Below are positions 35,826 through 46,774 of a stretch of DNA of 64,000 nt, piece by piece; position 1 is the stretch's first letter, and the number at the start of each line of letters is the position of its first letter. This stretch comes from Paracidovorax wautersii. Lineage in GTDB: Bacteria; Pseudomonadota; Gammaproteobacteria; Burkholderiales; Burkholderiaceae_C. Position numbers and translations under genes: made by a program. Location: contig WNDQ01000010.1 of NCBI GenBank assembly GCA_009912175.1, positions 1 through 64,000 on the forward strand, read 5' to 3'. The notes beneath the pieces are model-generated. The model searched no databases and had not been told where the DNA came from. It was given only the letters and a program-made list of their open reading frames with translations.

Positions 35826-36722
35826 TCAGCGGCGCTTCCTCAAACGCGGATGGAACGCATCGTTGAGTCCCTCGCCCAGCAGGTTGAAGCCCAGCACCGT
35901 GAGCACGATGGCTGCGCCCGGCAGGGCGCAGAGGTACCAGGCGTCGACCACCTGTTCGCGGCCGGCGCCGATGAGGGCGCCCCAGCTCATGACGTTGGGG
36001 TCGGCCAGGCCCAGAAAGGCCAGCGCCGCCTCGGTCTGGATGGCGGTGGCGATGGTCAGCGTGCAGACCACCAGCACCGGCCCGAGCGCGTTGGGCAGGA
36101 TGTGGCGCCAGATGATGGCGCCGCCGCCCAGGCCCATGGTGCGCGCGGCCAGCACGAATTCGCGGTTGCGCAGGCGCAAAAACTCGGTGCGCGCCAGCCG
36201 CGCGGTGGCGGGCCACGAGACCACGCCGATGGCGATCACCTCGGTCAGGATGGTCGGCTTGAAGATGGCGACCAGCACCACCGCGAGCACGAACTTGGGC
36301 ACGGTCTGGAAGACCTCGGTCACGCGCATGAGCAGGTTGTCGAGCCAGCCGCCCCAGTAGCCGCCGGCCGCGCCGATGGCCACGCCCAGCACGGCTGCCA
36401 GCAGCGTGCTGACCAGCCCGACCAGCAGCGACACGCGCGCGCCCGAGACCAGGCCGGTGGCGATGTCGCGGCCCATCAGGTCGGTGCCCAGCGGCGTGGC
36501 CGGGTCTTCGCAGGGCCAGACCAGCGGTGAACTCACCATCTCCCAGGGGTCGCCCGGAAAGACCAGCGGGCCCAGCAGCGCCACAGCCGCGATGGCCGCC
36601 AGCAGCAGGCCGCCGGCGGCCACCGACGGTTGGCGCCAGAGCCAGACCAGCGCGGCGCGTACGCGGCCTGCGCGCGGCCGGGCGCCGGACCGGGCGGCAA
36701 CGGGTGCGGCGATGGTGCTCAT
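35826..36722 (-). CDS. Peptide-type ABC transporter permease (DppC/OppC-like)
   Basis: The 298-residue permease has six hydrophobic segments, a periplasmic loop HPL-like region (LGTDLMGRDIATGLVSGARVSLLVG) and the coupling motif EFVLAARTMGLGGGAIIWRHILPNALGPVLV. The LGTDxxGRD element is the signature of DppC/OppC proteins. The ATG at 36722 overlaps the stop of the DppB-like gene by 4 bp. The pair imports oligopeptides, nickel, glutathione or other small conjugates, with the two binding proteins upstream. No OppD/OppF ATPase gene is found in the cluster. Confidence 0.92.
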   Translation of the reverse strand: MSTIAAPVAARSGARPRAGRVRAALVWLWRQPSVAAGGLLLAAIAAVALLGPLVFPGDPWEMVSSPLVWPCEDPATPLGTDLMGRDIATGLVSGARVSLLVGLVSTLLAAVLGVAIGAAGGYWGGWLDNLLMRVTEVFQTVPKFVLAVVLVAIFKPTILTEVIAIGVVSWPATARLARTEFLRLRNREFVLAARTMGLGGGAIIWRHILPNALGPVLVVCTLTIATAIQTEAALAFLGLADPNVMSWGALIGAGREQVVDAWYLCALPGAAIVLTVLGFNLLGEGLNDAFHPRLRKRR

Positions 36723-37714
36723 GGTGCGGCGCCTCCGGCCAGGTCCACGCGTGGGTCCAGCCAGGCCACGGCCACGTCGGCCGCGATGTTGATGAGCGTG
36801 ACCAGGATGGAACTGAGCAGCAAAATGCCCAGCAGCAGGTTGAAGTCGCGCGCGGTGACGGCCTCGAAGGCCAGGCGGCCGATGCCGGGCCAGGCGAACA
36901 CGCTTTCGACCAGCACTGCGCCGCTGAGCAGCGCCGAGACCTGGTAGCCCAGCATGGTGACCAGCGGCAGCAGTGCGTTGCGCAGCGCATGCCGCAGCAG
37001 CACGCCCGCGCGCGAAACGCCCTTGGCGCGCGCGGTGCGGATGAAGTCGGCGCCCATCACCTCCAGCATCGAATTGCGCACCAGCTTGGCGTAGACCGCC
37101 AGGTAGAAAGTCGCCAGCGTGGCCGCGGGCAGCACCAGGTGGCGCGCCACATCCAGCGCCTGCGTCCACCAACTGCCCTGCAGGCCAACCGCGCCCATGC
37201 CGCCCGAGGGCAGCCAACCCAGCTTGCCCGCGAACAGCACCATGGCCATCAGCCCCAGCCAGAAGGTCGGCATGGCGTAGGCAAACAGCACCAGCACCGA
37301 GACCGTCTGATCGAACCAGCGCGCCGGCTTGAGCGCCGTCAGCACGCCCAGCGCGATGCCCAGCGCCAGCGCCACGGCCAGCGCCGCGCCCATGAGCAGC
37401 AGCGTGGCCGGCAGGCGGTCCATGATCAGCTCGAACACCGGCATGTTCTGCCGGTACGAAAACCCCAGGTCGAGCGTGAGCAGGCGCTGCAAGTAGTGCC
37501 CCAGCTGCACGAGGACCGGCTGGTCCAGTCCGAACTGCGCACGCAGCGCCGCCATGGACTCGGGTGTGGCCGCGCCGGCCTCGCCCGCCAGCACGTCGAC
37601 CACGTCGCCGGGCGCGAGCTGCAGCACCACGAAGTTGAGCAGCGCGATACCCAGCACCACGGGCACGGCCTGCGGCAGGCGCCGCGCGACGAAGGAGGCG
37701 ATGCTGTGCGCCAT
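36719..37714 (-). CDS. Peptide-type ABC transporter permease (DppB/OppB-like)
   Basis: The 331-residue protein starts with MAHSIASFVARRLPQAVPVVLGI and has LGLDQPVLVQLGHYLQRLLTLDLGFSYR-like periplasmic features and the coupling loop ADFIRTARAKGVSRAGVLLRHALRNALLP. These are DppB/OppB hallmarks. It partners the DppC-like protein (4-bp overlap) and follows a binding-protein gene after 4 bp, so all are one transcription unit. Confidence 0.92.
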   Translation of the reverse strand: MAHSIASFVARRLPQAVPVVLGIALLNFVVLQLAPGDVVDVLAGEAGAATPESMAALRAQFGLDQPVLVQLGHYLQRLLTLDLGFSYRQNMPVFELIMDRLPATLLLMGAALAVALALGIALGVLTALKPARWFDQTVSVLVLFAYAMPTFWLGLMAMVLFAGKLGWLPSGGMGAVGLQGSWWTQALDVARHLVLPAATLATFYLAVYAKLVRNSMLEVMGADFIRTARAKGVSRAGVLLRHALRNALLPLVTMLGYQVSALLSGAVLVESVFAWPGIGRLAFEAVTARDFNLLLGILLLSSILVTLINIAADVAVAWLDPRVDLAGGAAP

Positions 37715-37718
37715 GGCG

Positions 37719-39347
<1,629 letters not shown>

Positions 39348-39357
39348 CGATGAAAAC

Positions 39358-40971
39358 TCAAAGGGTCGTGAAATGGAGGCCGGCAAAGCTGCCGTACAGG
39401 CGCTCGGCCGAAGGCTGGTCGTCGCCCAGGCGGCGGCTGGTGATGACGGTCTCGGGCGGCTTGCCGATGTCGATGGCCGCCACGTCGTCCCACACCGCTT
39501 TCTGGAACTGCGCGAACAGCGCGCGGCGGCGGGCCTCGTCGGGCTCGACGGCGGCGGCTTCGAGCAGGCGGTCGACCTCGGCATTGACGTAATGCCCGGC
39601 GGTGGAGAACGGCAGCCCGATCTGGAAATTCTTCGACCAATACAGGCGCTGTACGCCCACCGTCGGGTCGAACAGGTTGGACTGCGACTCGACCGTGATG
39701 TCGAAGTCGCGCTCGGTGTAGACCTTGTTCACATAGGTGCCGAAGTCGTATTCGCGCAGCACCGCGTCGATGCCGATCTTCTGCAGCGACTGGCGCACGA
39801 TGTCGGCGATGCGCCGGTCGGTGTAGGGGTTGGAGGCCAGGCGCAGTGCCAGGCGCCGTCCGCCCGCCGCGCGCGGCAGGCCGGCCTGGTCCAGCAGGCG
39901 CTCGCTGCCCGCCGGGTCGAAGCGGTGGAAGGCGATGCTGGCATCGTGAAAACGGCTGGCCACGCCGATGGCCGTGGCCGAGGGCACGCCCTTGCCGAAC
40001 CACGCCAGCTTGTTGACGCCCTCGATGGAGATCGCCTGCGCAATGGCCAGGCGCACCTCGCGCTTTTGCAACGCGGGCGTTTCGTGGTTGAGCACGATCT
40101 GGTTGTGCTGCCCCTGGTAAGGCCAGGCCGAGTTGTCGATGCGCAGCGCGGGCAGTTGTGCAAAACGGTCGAGCTCGCCCACCGGCACGGCGTTGCCCGC
40201 GATGTCGATGTCACCCGCCTCCAGCGCGGCCGCGCGCGCCGGGGCGTCGGTGATGAAACGGCCCACGATCTGGTCGAGGTAGGGGCGCGGCGCGTCCCAG
40301 TAGTCGGGATTGCGCACCAGCGTGATGTGGCTGCCCTTGACCCATTCCTTGAAACGGAACGGGCCGGTGCCCACGGGCGCGCGGTTGTAGGGGTTGCTGG
40401 CCAGATCGCGCCCCTCGTACAGGTGGCGCGGCACGATGGGCGATTCGGCCGAGGCCAGCGCCGTCAGCAGATAGGGCGCGGGTTTGTCGAGCAGCAGCAC
40501 GGCCGTGTGCGCGTCGGGCGTGCGCACCTCGCGCACCTGCGCAAAGGTGGCGCGCCCGCGCGGGTGGAACTGCTTGAGCAGGCCGATAGCGTAGGCCACG
40601 TCGGCCGAGGTGAAGGGGTGGTCGTCATGCCACTTCACGCCTTGGCGCAGCCGGAAGGTGTAGCGCAGGCCATCGGGCGAGATCTCCCAGGCCGTGGCCA
40701 GCAGGGGCTGCGCGTCGTAGCGCAGCAACCCTTCGACCACCTTGGGGCCGATGTCGATGGGGCCGCCCGCCGTGGTGTTGATCGGCACCAGCGTCGGCGG
40801 CTCGACCAGCAAGGCCCAGCGCAGCGTGCCGCCCACGCGTGGTGTGGCGGGCGCGACAGGCGCAGCGGATTGGGCGTACGCGGGCAGCGCCGACAGGCCG
40901 GCCAGCGCGGCCAGGCCCGCGTTCAGGCGCCGGCGCGTGAACGACGGCAGTGCGGTGTTCGAAGCAGTCAT
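39358..40971 (-). CDS. Peptide-type ABC substrate-binding protein (family 5), second copy
   Basis: A 537-residue paralogue of the protein at 37719-39347 with a Tat-like signal (FTRRRLNAGLAALAGLSALPAYA), VGGTLRWALLVEPPTLVPI, YTFRLRQGVKWHDDHPFTSADVAYA and GPFRFKEWVKGSHITLVRNPDYWD. Duplicate binding proteins in one operon widen the ligand range. It is the first gene of the transporter unit on the minus strand, after the class II aldolase, from which it is separated by about 100 bp with a hairpin. Confidence 0.92.
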   Translation of the reverse strand: MTASNTALPSFTRRRLNAGLAALAGLSALPAYAQSAAPVAPATPRVGGTLRWALLVEPPTLVPINTTAGGPIDIGPKVVEGLLRYDAQPLLATAWEISPDGLRYTFRLRQGVKWHDDHPFTSADVAYAIGLLKQFHPRGRATFAQVREVRTPDAHTAVLLLDKPAPYLLTALASAESPIVPRHLYEGRDLASNPYNRAPVGTGPFRFKEWVKGSHITLVRNPDYWDAPRPYLDQIVGRFITDAPARAAALEAGDIDIAGNAVPVGELDRFAQLPALRIDNSAWPYQGQHNQIVLNHETPALQKREVRLAIAQAISIEGVNKLAWFGKGVPSATAIGVASRFHDASIAFHRFDPAGSERLLDQAGLPRAAGGRRLALRLASNPYTDRRIADIVRQSLQKIGIDAVLREYDFGTYVNKVYTERDFDITVESQSNLFDPTVGVQRLYWSKNFQIGLPFSTAGHYVNAEVDRLLEAAAVEPDEARRRALFAQFQKAVWDDVAAIDIGKPPETVITSRRLGDDQPSAERLYGSFAGLHFTTL

Positions 40972-41042
40972 GGCAACAATCGATCGTCAAGGGCACGGGC
41001 CGGGGCGCACCCGGCCGCATGCGTGAAAGGGGGTGATCGCAT

Positions 41043-41063
41043 CGCGCGTGTTCAAAACGCGCG
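41043..41063. terminator. Hairpin between aldolase and binding-protein genes
   Basis: Perfect inverted repeat CGCGCGT (41043-41049) and ACGCGCG (41057-41063) with a 7-nt loop. On the minus strand it follows the class II aldolase gene and precedes the binding-protein gene. There is no U tract after it, so an mRNA-stabilising or attenuating role is more likely than full termination. Confidence 0.4.
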
Positions 41064-41070
41064 TCGGCGC

Positions 41071-41913
41071 TCAGCTCAGCACGTCCGGCTCGGCCTGCAC
41101 CAGGCCGTCGTAGAGCGCCTGGAAGGCGAACAGCGCGCCACCCGGGCGGCCGACCTGGCCGTGCGTGAAGCGCGCGGTTTCGGCATCGATCGGCACGGGT
41201 GTGCCGGCGGCTTCGGCCAGCAACTGGGTGTGGCAGGCGTTTTCGAGCGCGATGTACCACCAGGCGGCGGCCTCGATACTGGGGCCGGCGGTCAGGATGC
41301 CGTGGTTCTTGAGGATCACGGCCTTCTTGTCGCCCAGGGCCTGGGCGATGCGAAAACCCTCGTCGGTTTCCAGCACCACGCCGCGGAAATCGTCGAACAG
41401 CGCGTGGTCTTCGTAGAAGGCGCAGGAATCCTGGCTCAGCGGGTCGAGCGTGCGGCCCAGCGCCGACCAGGCCTTGCCGTAGGTCGAATGCGTGTGCGCG
41501 GCGGCAACGACGTCGGGCCGCGCCTCGTGCAGCGCCGCGTGAATGGCGAAAGCCGCGCGGTTGAGCGGCCGGTTGCCGACCACGATCTCGCCGTGCGAAT
41601 TGACCAGCAGCAGGTCGGACACGCGGATGCGCGAGAAATGCAGGCCGAAGGGGTTGACCCAGAAGTGGTCGTGCAGCTCGGGGTCGCGCGCGGTGATGTG
41701 GCCGGCCAGGCCCAGGTCGAAGCCGTAGCGCGCGAACAGGCGAAAGGCCACGGCCAGGCGCTGCTTGCGGTAGACGCGTTCGGCCTCGGGCGTGGCGCGC
41801 GGCGGGATCTCGTCGAACCAGTCGCGGCGCACGGGCTGCGCGTGGCGCACGCGCTCGATGCTGGGCGGGTAGACGACCGGGGCGGCCGTGCGGGATTCAA
41901 GAAGGGCGGACAT
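41071..41913 (-). CDS. Class II aldolase/adducin family protein
   Basis: The 280-residue protein shows the zinc-aldolase fold: GFDLGLAGHITARDP, FWVNPFGLHFSRI, AFAIHAALHEARPDVVAAAHTHSTYG and KNHGILTAGPSIEAAAWW. The His residues in AAHTHS and KNHG are the conserved metal ligands. Members cleave phosphorylated or free hydroxy-aldehydes/acids or act as decarboxylases. Its neighbours (LLM monooxygenase upstream, peptide-type transporter downstream) suggest processing of the carbon skeleton released from an imported compound. The ATG at 41913 gives the usual N terminus. Confidence 0.85.
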   Translation of the reverse strand: MSALLESRTAAPVVYPPSIERVRHAQPVRRDWFDEIPPRATPEAERVYRKQRLAVAFRLFARYGFDLGLAGHITARDPELHDHFWVNPFGLHFSRIRVSDLLLVNSHGEIVVGNRPLNRAAFAIHAALHEARPDVVAAAHTHSTYGKAWSALGRTLDPLSQDSCAFYEDHALFDDFRGVVLETDEGFRIAQALGDKKAVILKNHGILTAGPSIEAAAWWYIALENACHTQLLAEAAGTPVPIDAETARFTHGQVGRPGGALFAFQALYDGLVQAEPDVLS

Positions 41914-41933
41914 GGTGTGGACTGTTGGAATGT

Positions 41934-43034
41934 TCAGGCCGCGCGGCGCGCGGGCTGCTGCGCCTGGCGTTCGGCCACGAGGCGGCGGGTGAGCGGGATC
42001 AGTTCGCGGCCATAGTCGATGGCGTCTTCGAGCGGGTCGAAGCCGCGGATCAAAAAGGTGTCGATGCCGGCGTCGTGATAGTCGAGCAGCGACTCGGCCA
42101 CCTGCGCGGGCGTGCCCACCAGCGCGGTCGAGTTGGAGCGCCCGCCGATCTCTTTGGCAATCGCCGTCCACAGGCGTTTGTCGGTGCGCACGCCCTCGCC
42201 CGCCGCGGCCAGCAGGCGCTGCGCGCCCACGCTCTGCTGCGGACCGCCCGCGTTGTAACCCTGGCCGCCGGGCGACTTGAGCGCGCGGGTCTGCGCCAAG
42301 ATGTGTTCGGCGCGAGCCCAGGCCGCATCTTCGGTGGCCGCCAGGATGGGCCGCAGCGACAGCGAAAAACGCACGGTGCGCCCATGCCGCGCAGCCTCGG
42401 CGCGCACGCGGGCGACGACCTCGCGCACCTGGGCCAGCGACTCGCCCCACAGCGCATAGATGTCGGCGTGTTTGCCCGCCACGCGGATGGCCACGTCCGA
42501 GGCGCCGCCGAAAAAGATGGGGATGTGCGGCTGCTGCGCCGGCTTGACCTCGGAGCCGGCGTTCTCGAAGCGGTAATGCCGGCCCGTGTGGTCGAAGGGC
42601 TGGTCGGTGGTCCACACGCGGCGCAGCACGTCCAGGTACTCGTCGGTGCGTTCGTAGCGCGCGTCGTGGTCGAGGTAGTCGCCGTCGCGGCGCTGCTCGG
42701 CGTCCGAGCCGCCCGAGATGAAATGCACCCCCAGCCGCCCGCCCGTGAACTGGTCGAGCGTGGCGAGCTGGCGCGCCGCCACCGTGGGCGCGACAAAGCC
42801 GGGCCGGTGCGCGAGCATGAAATGGATACGTTCGGTCACCGAAGCCGCGTAGGCGATGGTGATGATGGGGTCGACCCCGGTCGAGTGCAGCGGCACCAGG
42901 ATGCGGTCGAAACCGGCCTGCTCGTGCGCCTGGGCAAAGGCTTTCACGTAGTCGCGGTCCACAGCCGGGCCCTGCGCGGGATGGATCTCGGAGACCTTGC
43001 GGCTCTGGATCATGCCGATGAATTCGACGCTCAT
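41934..43034 (-). CDS. LLM class flavin-dependent monooxygenase, SsuD-like
   Basis: The 366-residue enzyme has the alkanesulfonate-monooxygenase pattern: ILVPLHSTGVDPIITIAYAASVTERIHFMLAHRPGFVAPTVAARQLATLDQFTGGRLG in pieces, then GVHFISGGSDAEQ, IPIFFGGASDVAIRVAG and WGESLAQVREVVARV. FMNH2-dependent SsuD-type enzymes release sulfite from alkanesulfonates. A good ribosome site (AGGAGC) precedes the ATG at 43034. It is the first gene of the minus-strand unit that also includes the aldolase and peptide-type transporter. Confidence 0.9.
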   Translation of the reverse strand: MSVEFIGMIQSRKVSEIHPAQGPAVDRDYVKAFAQAHEQAGFDRILVPLHSTGVDPIITIAYAASVTERIHFMLAHRPGFVAPTVAARQLATLDQFTGGRLGVHFISGGSDAEQRRDGDYLDHDARYERTDEYLDVLRRVWTTDQPFDHTGRHYRFENAGSEVKPAQQPHIPIFFGGASDVAIRVAGKHADIYALWGESLAQVREVVARVRAEAARHGRTVRFSLSLRPILAATEDAAWARAEHILAQTRALKSPGGQGYNAGGPQQSVGAQRLLAAAGEGVRTDKRLWTAIAKEIGGRSNSTALVGTPAQVAESLLDYHDAGIDTFLIRGFDPLEDAIDYGRELIPLTRRLVAERQAQQPARRAA

Positions 43035-43104
43035 GGGGGCTCCTGGCGGGTTTGAAAGCGCACCGACTATGGGTGTGCCCGCCCGTCCAGGCCACGAATC
43101 ATTT

Positions 43105-43185
43105 CGCCTAACTTTATGCAGCCCGGATGCAATCCTCAGGCAGGCATCGGCTGGGGTCTTATTATTTGATATTGATATCTCAATA
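43105..43185. promoter_or_regulatory. Divergent promoter region with Fur-like palindrome
   Basis: Between the SsuD-like gene (minus) and the second TonB receptor (plus) lies an AT-rich stretch. It contains CGCCTAACTTTATGCA (43105-43120), which resembles sequences near 21204 and 29591, and a perfect palindrome GATATTGATATC (43168-43179) inside a longer TTGATAT/ATCTCAA arrangement. The palindrome is similar to Fur sites (GATAAT-rich) and is well placed to control the receptor gene. This is a candidate based on symmetry and context. Confidence 0.4.
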
Positions 43186-43257
43186 GTATGATCCGCGCTC
43201 TTCTCCCGGTTCCGCCGCGTCCGCGTGCGCGTGCGCCGACTGCCTGTCTTGTTGTCC

Positions 43258-45444
43258 ATGATCACCCGCCTTCCGTTTTCCCTCGCCCCTCACCAGCCCG
43301 GCCGTGCGCCCGCCCACCGCCGGCGCCCGTTCGCCCAGGCCCTGGCCCTGCTCGCCGCCTGCGCCGGACCGGCCGATGCCCAACCCGCCGCCGCCGAAAC
43401 CGAGGCCGAATTGCCCACCGTCGAGATCGTGGGCCGCACCGAATCCGGCACCTACCAGGCCGGCGACGCCACCGGCGCCAAGACCGAGCTGCCGCTGCGC
43501 GAGCTGCCGCAGTCGGTGCGCGTGGTCACGCGCCAGGCCATCGACGACCTGGGCGCAACCCGGCTCGACGACGTGCTGGACTACGTGGGCGGCGTCTCGC
43601 GCCAGCACAGCTTCGGCGGCCTGTGGGACAACGTCGCCATCCGCGGCCTGCCCGGCAACGAAAACACCGGCATGGCCACGCTGCTCAACGGCTTCTCGTC
43701 CAACCGCGGCTTCAACGCGCCGCGTGATCTGGCCGGCGTCGAGCGCATCGAATTCCTCAAGGGCACGGCCGCCGCGCTCTACGGCAGCAGCGAGCCCGGC
43801 GGCACGCTCAACGTCGTCTCCAAACGCCCGCTGTGGAAGGCCGCCCATTCGGTCGAAGGCTATGCCGGCAGCCAGGGCCTCAAGCGCGGCGCCGTCGACA
43901 GCACCGGGCCGCTGGGCGAGAACCTGGCCTACCGGCTCAACGCCGCCGTGGAAAACCGCGGCAGCCTGCGCGACCATGTGGACAGCCACCGGCAGGTGCT
44001 GGCCCCGGCCGTGACCTGGAAGCTCGGCCGCGACACGGTGCTCGAATACGTGGGCGAGTTTCTGCGCCACCGCACGCCACTGGACCGGGGCGTGGTGGCC
44101 GTGGACAACCAGCTCGGCGCCCTCCCGCGCAGCCGCTTCCTGGGCGAGCCGGCCGACGGCGACATGACGGTGCAGAACCAGACCCACCAGTTCGTGCTCT
44201 CGCACGACTGGAGCGCCGACTGGCGCAGCCGCGTTGGCCTGTCCTACCGCGAGACTTCGCTCAAGGGCTATTCCACCGAAGCCAGCCGGCTGCTGGCCAA
44301 CGGCGATCTGTGGCGCCAGCGCCGCTGGCGCGACTTCGAATCACACGACATCGCGCTGCAGGCCGAGCTGCAGGGCAAGGTGCGGAACGGCGCCCTCGAA
44401 CACGAGCTGCTGCTGGGCACCGAGTATTTCCGTTTCCGCATGGACTCGGTGATGTTGCGCGCCAACCCGACGGCGGCCAACCCGTACGCCATCAATGTCT
44501 ACAACCCGGTCTACGGCCAGGCACAACCCACGCCCACCGCCAACACCGACACGCTGGAACGCCAGACCAACACGGCCCTCTACGTGCAGGACGCCATCCA
44601 TCTCGCGCCCGACTGGCGGCTGGTGGCCGGCGTGCGGGTGGACAACTACCGCCAGAGCCTGCTCAACCGCCGCAACGACAGCACGGCGAGCCAGAGCCCG
44701 TCCGCCACCTCGCCGCGCCTGGGCCTGAGCTGGCTGCCCACGCCGCAGTGGACGGTCTACGCCAACGCCGGACGGTCCTTCCGCCCCAACACCGGCAGCG
44801 ACGCCGCAGGCCACGGCTTCAGCCCCGAGTCCGGCCGCGCGCTGGAGCTGGGCAGCAAGTGGGAAAGCCGCGACTAGCGCATCGGCGCCACCGCCGCGCT
44901 GTTCGACATCCGCAAACGCAACGTGCTCACGGCCGACCCGGTGGACAACAGCTACTCGGTGGCGGCGGGCGAGGTGCGCAGCCGCGGCATCGAGTTCGAC
45001 CTGGCCGGCCAGCTCACGCGGCACTGGCGCGTCAGCGCCAGCCTGGTGCTCAACGACGTGGACGTGACGCGCGACAACACCCTGGAAGTGGGCGGCCGCC
45101 TGCTGGGCGTGCCGCGCATCACCAGCAGCGTGCTGGCGGTCTACGAGGACGTGCTGGCCAACGGCCAGCGTTACGGCGTCGGCGGCGGATTCACCCACAT
45201 GGGCCGCCGCCTGGGCCAGGCCCGCACCCAGGCCGAGGCCGACGCCGGCACCCCCGCCTTCGAGCTACCCGCCTACACCACCGCCAAGCTGGTCGCGTAC
45301 TGGCGCCTCAACCCCAAGCTGCGCGTGACGCTGGACGTGGACAACCTGTTCGACAAGACCTACTACGCCAGTTCCTACAGCCGCCTGTGGGTGGCGCCCG
45401 GCGCGACGCGCACCATCACCCTGGGCCTGCAGGCCACGTTCTGA
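43258..45444 (+). pseudogene. TonB-dependent siderophore receptor, interrupted by in-frame TAG
   Basis: The gene starts at ATG 43258 (MITRLPFSLAP; 43225 is an alternative), with a signal ending GPADAQ, a TonB-box-like TVEIVGR, a plug with PQSVRVVTRQAIDDL, NVAIRGLPGNENTGMATLLNG and IEFLKGTAAALYGSSEPGG, and a barrel. At 44875-44877 a TAG stops it after GSKWESRD. The same frame continues as RIGATAALFDIRKRNVLT and ends at 45444 with LGLQATF, a perfect outer-membrane C terminus. A TGG-to-TAG change at the expected Trp (RDWRIG) explains the break. There is no STN domain, so it has no sigma/anti-sigma partner, unlike the receptor at 33308. Confidence 0.88.
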
Positions 45445-45571
45445 ATGACCTCACCTTTTACCGTCCTCACGCGCCGCCAGGCGCTGCACCTGGGCGCTGG
45501 CGTGTCTCGTGGACCTGTACGTGACCTTGCAGGCCTATGTGTGGCCGTTCACGCTGATGGTCGTGAAGTAG
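45445..45571 (+). pseudogene. Gene remnant downstream of the TonB receptor
   Basis: Directly after the receptor, ATG 45445 starts MTSPFTVLTRRQALHLGAG, which looks like the N terminus of a further protein. About 50 bp later another frame reads [20 protein letters not shown] and stops at 45571, like the hydrophobic C terminus of a PepSY-type membrane protein that often follows such receptors. The middle is missing. This suggests an internal deletion at the left edge of the cyanate block. The reading is short and low in certainty. Confidence 0.35.
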
Positions 45572-46181
45572 CAGCCGCAGGGGCTAGCGTGGCCGTCAGC
45601 GCCTGAAGCAGCCGGCGCAGGTCGTCGACCGCTTCGCGCGCCGACGCTGCGCCGCCCATCTGCGCCTTGACGATGGCGCCGTCGACGCCCAGCGCAGCCG
45701 CCTGCGCGATGGCCATGCGCTGGGAGCCCTCCAGCGTTTCGGGCAGCAGCCCGGCAATCACCTCGACCATCTCGCGCTTGTGCTCGCGCGAGATGTCGCT
45801 CGCGCCGCTCACGCTGCCGCCGACCTCGACCATCGAGTTGATGAAGGCGCAGCCGCGGAAGGCCGGGTCTGCGAACCATTCGGCCATGGCGTCGGCCAGT
45901 ACTTCGAGTGCCTGGCCGCCGCCGATGCGCTGCTGCACGCCGAGCCGGCCGAGCGCATCGACGAACCAGGCCATCCACAGGCCGTGGCGATGGTCGAGGA
46001 AGGCCCGCACCAGGTCGTCCTTCGAGGGGTAGTGCCGATAGAAGGTGACCTTGGTGACGCCCGATGCGGCGATGACGCGGTCGATGCCCGTGGCGCGGAT
46101 GCCGTCGGCGTAGAAGAGGTCGTGCGCAGTGCGCAGGATGCGCTCGCGCGCCGGAAGTTCGGAGATGGAGGAGATGTCCAT
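45549..46181 (-). CDS. TetR/AcrR family transcriptional regulator
   Basis: The 210-residue protein has an N-terminal HTH domain ([46 protein letters not shown] in parts, residues about 12-56) and a TetR C-terminal domain with [14 protein letters not shown]. It is divergent from the DUF1348 gene, with an inverted repeat AGACAG-CTGTCT between them, so it likely represses that gene and itself. This gene pair (TetR with SnoaL-like protein) is common in Proteobacteria. Its 3' end overlaps the gene remnant at 45445-45571. Confidence 0.9.
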   Translation of the reverse strand: MDISSISELPARERILRTAHDLFYADGIRATGIDRVIAASGVTKVTFYRHYPSKDDLVRAFLDHRHGLWMAWFVDALGRLGVQQRIGGGQALEVLADAMAEWFADPAFRGCAFINSMVEVGGSVSGASDISREHKREMVEVIAGLLPETLEGSQRMAIAQAAALGVDGAIVKAQMGGAASAREAVDDLRRLLQALTATLAPAAATSRPSA

Positions 46182-46200
46182 GGCGCGATTGTAGGCATGC

Positions 46201-46214
46201 AGACAGGTCTGTCT
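46201..46214. promoter_or_regulatory. Candidate TetR operator
   Basis: The perfect inverted repeat AGACAG-GT-CTGTCT lies 20 bp upstream of the TetR start (46181) and about 55 bp before the DUF1348 gene. AGAC-n6-GTCT cores are known for several TetR-type repressors. The location between the divergent genes fits autoregulation and repression of the neighbour; binding is inferred. Confidence 0.55.
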
Positions 46215-46268
46215 ACATATGGCACATTCCGGCGCATTCCCCCTTCAACCTCCATCGAAAGAACCGCC

Positions 46269-46691
46269 ATGGAACCCCGCCCGCCGCTGCCGCCCTTCAC
46301 CCTCGAATCCGCCATCCAGAAGGTCCAGGCCGCCGAAGACGCCTGGAACTCGCGTGACCCCGTCCGCGTGAGCCTGGCCTACACGCCCGACACCGAATGG
46401 CGAAACCGCGCCGATTTCGTCAACGGCCGCGAGCAGGTGGTGGAGTTCCTGTCGCGCAAGTGGACGCGCGAGCTCGACTACCGCCTCAAGAAGCAGCTCT
46501 GGGCCTTCATGGACAACCGCATCGCGGTGCGCTTCGAGTACGAGTGGCACGACGACTCGGGCCAGTGGTATCGCAGCCACGGCAACGAGAACTGGGAGTT
46601 CGCGGAGAACGGCCTGATGCAGAGGCGCTACGCGAGCATCAACGACCAGCCCATCAAGGAATCGGACCGCAAGTTCCACTGGGCGCGTTGA
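46269..46691 (+). CDS. DUF1348 / SnoaL-like nuclear transport factor 2 family protein
   Basis: The 140-residue protein matches the DUF1348 family ([39 protein letters not shown]..., [34 protein letters not shown]), a small alpha+beta barrel. Its reaction is unknown. It is divergent from a TetR regulator with a clear operator between them, which suggests induction by a small ligand or oxidative condition. ATG 46269 begins the conserved N terminus. It lies 83 bp before the sensor kinase gene. Confidence 0.88.
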   Translation: MEPRPPLPPFTLESAIQKVQAAEDAWNSRDPVRVSLAYTPDTEWRNRADFVNGREQVVEFLSRKWTRELDYRLKKQLWAFMDNRIAVRFEYEWHDDSGQWYRSHGNENWEFAENGLMQRRYASINDQPIKESDRKFHWAR

Positions 46692-46774
46692 TCTGCCTTG
46701 CTCCCGCGTTGTCCCCTCTCCCCTCGGGGAGAGGGAGCAAGTCCCCGGGCACGGCTGTTGCTTGCTTTTGGTGC

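Noticed and set aside
39373-42015. An 880-codon open frame on the plus strand
   Set aside because: Antisense to the binding-protein and aldolase genes, with low-complexity residues and no motif.
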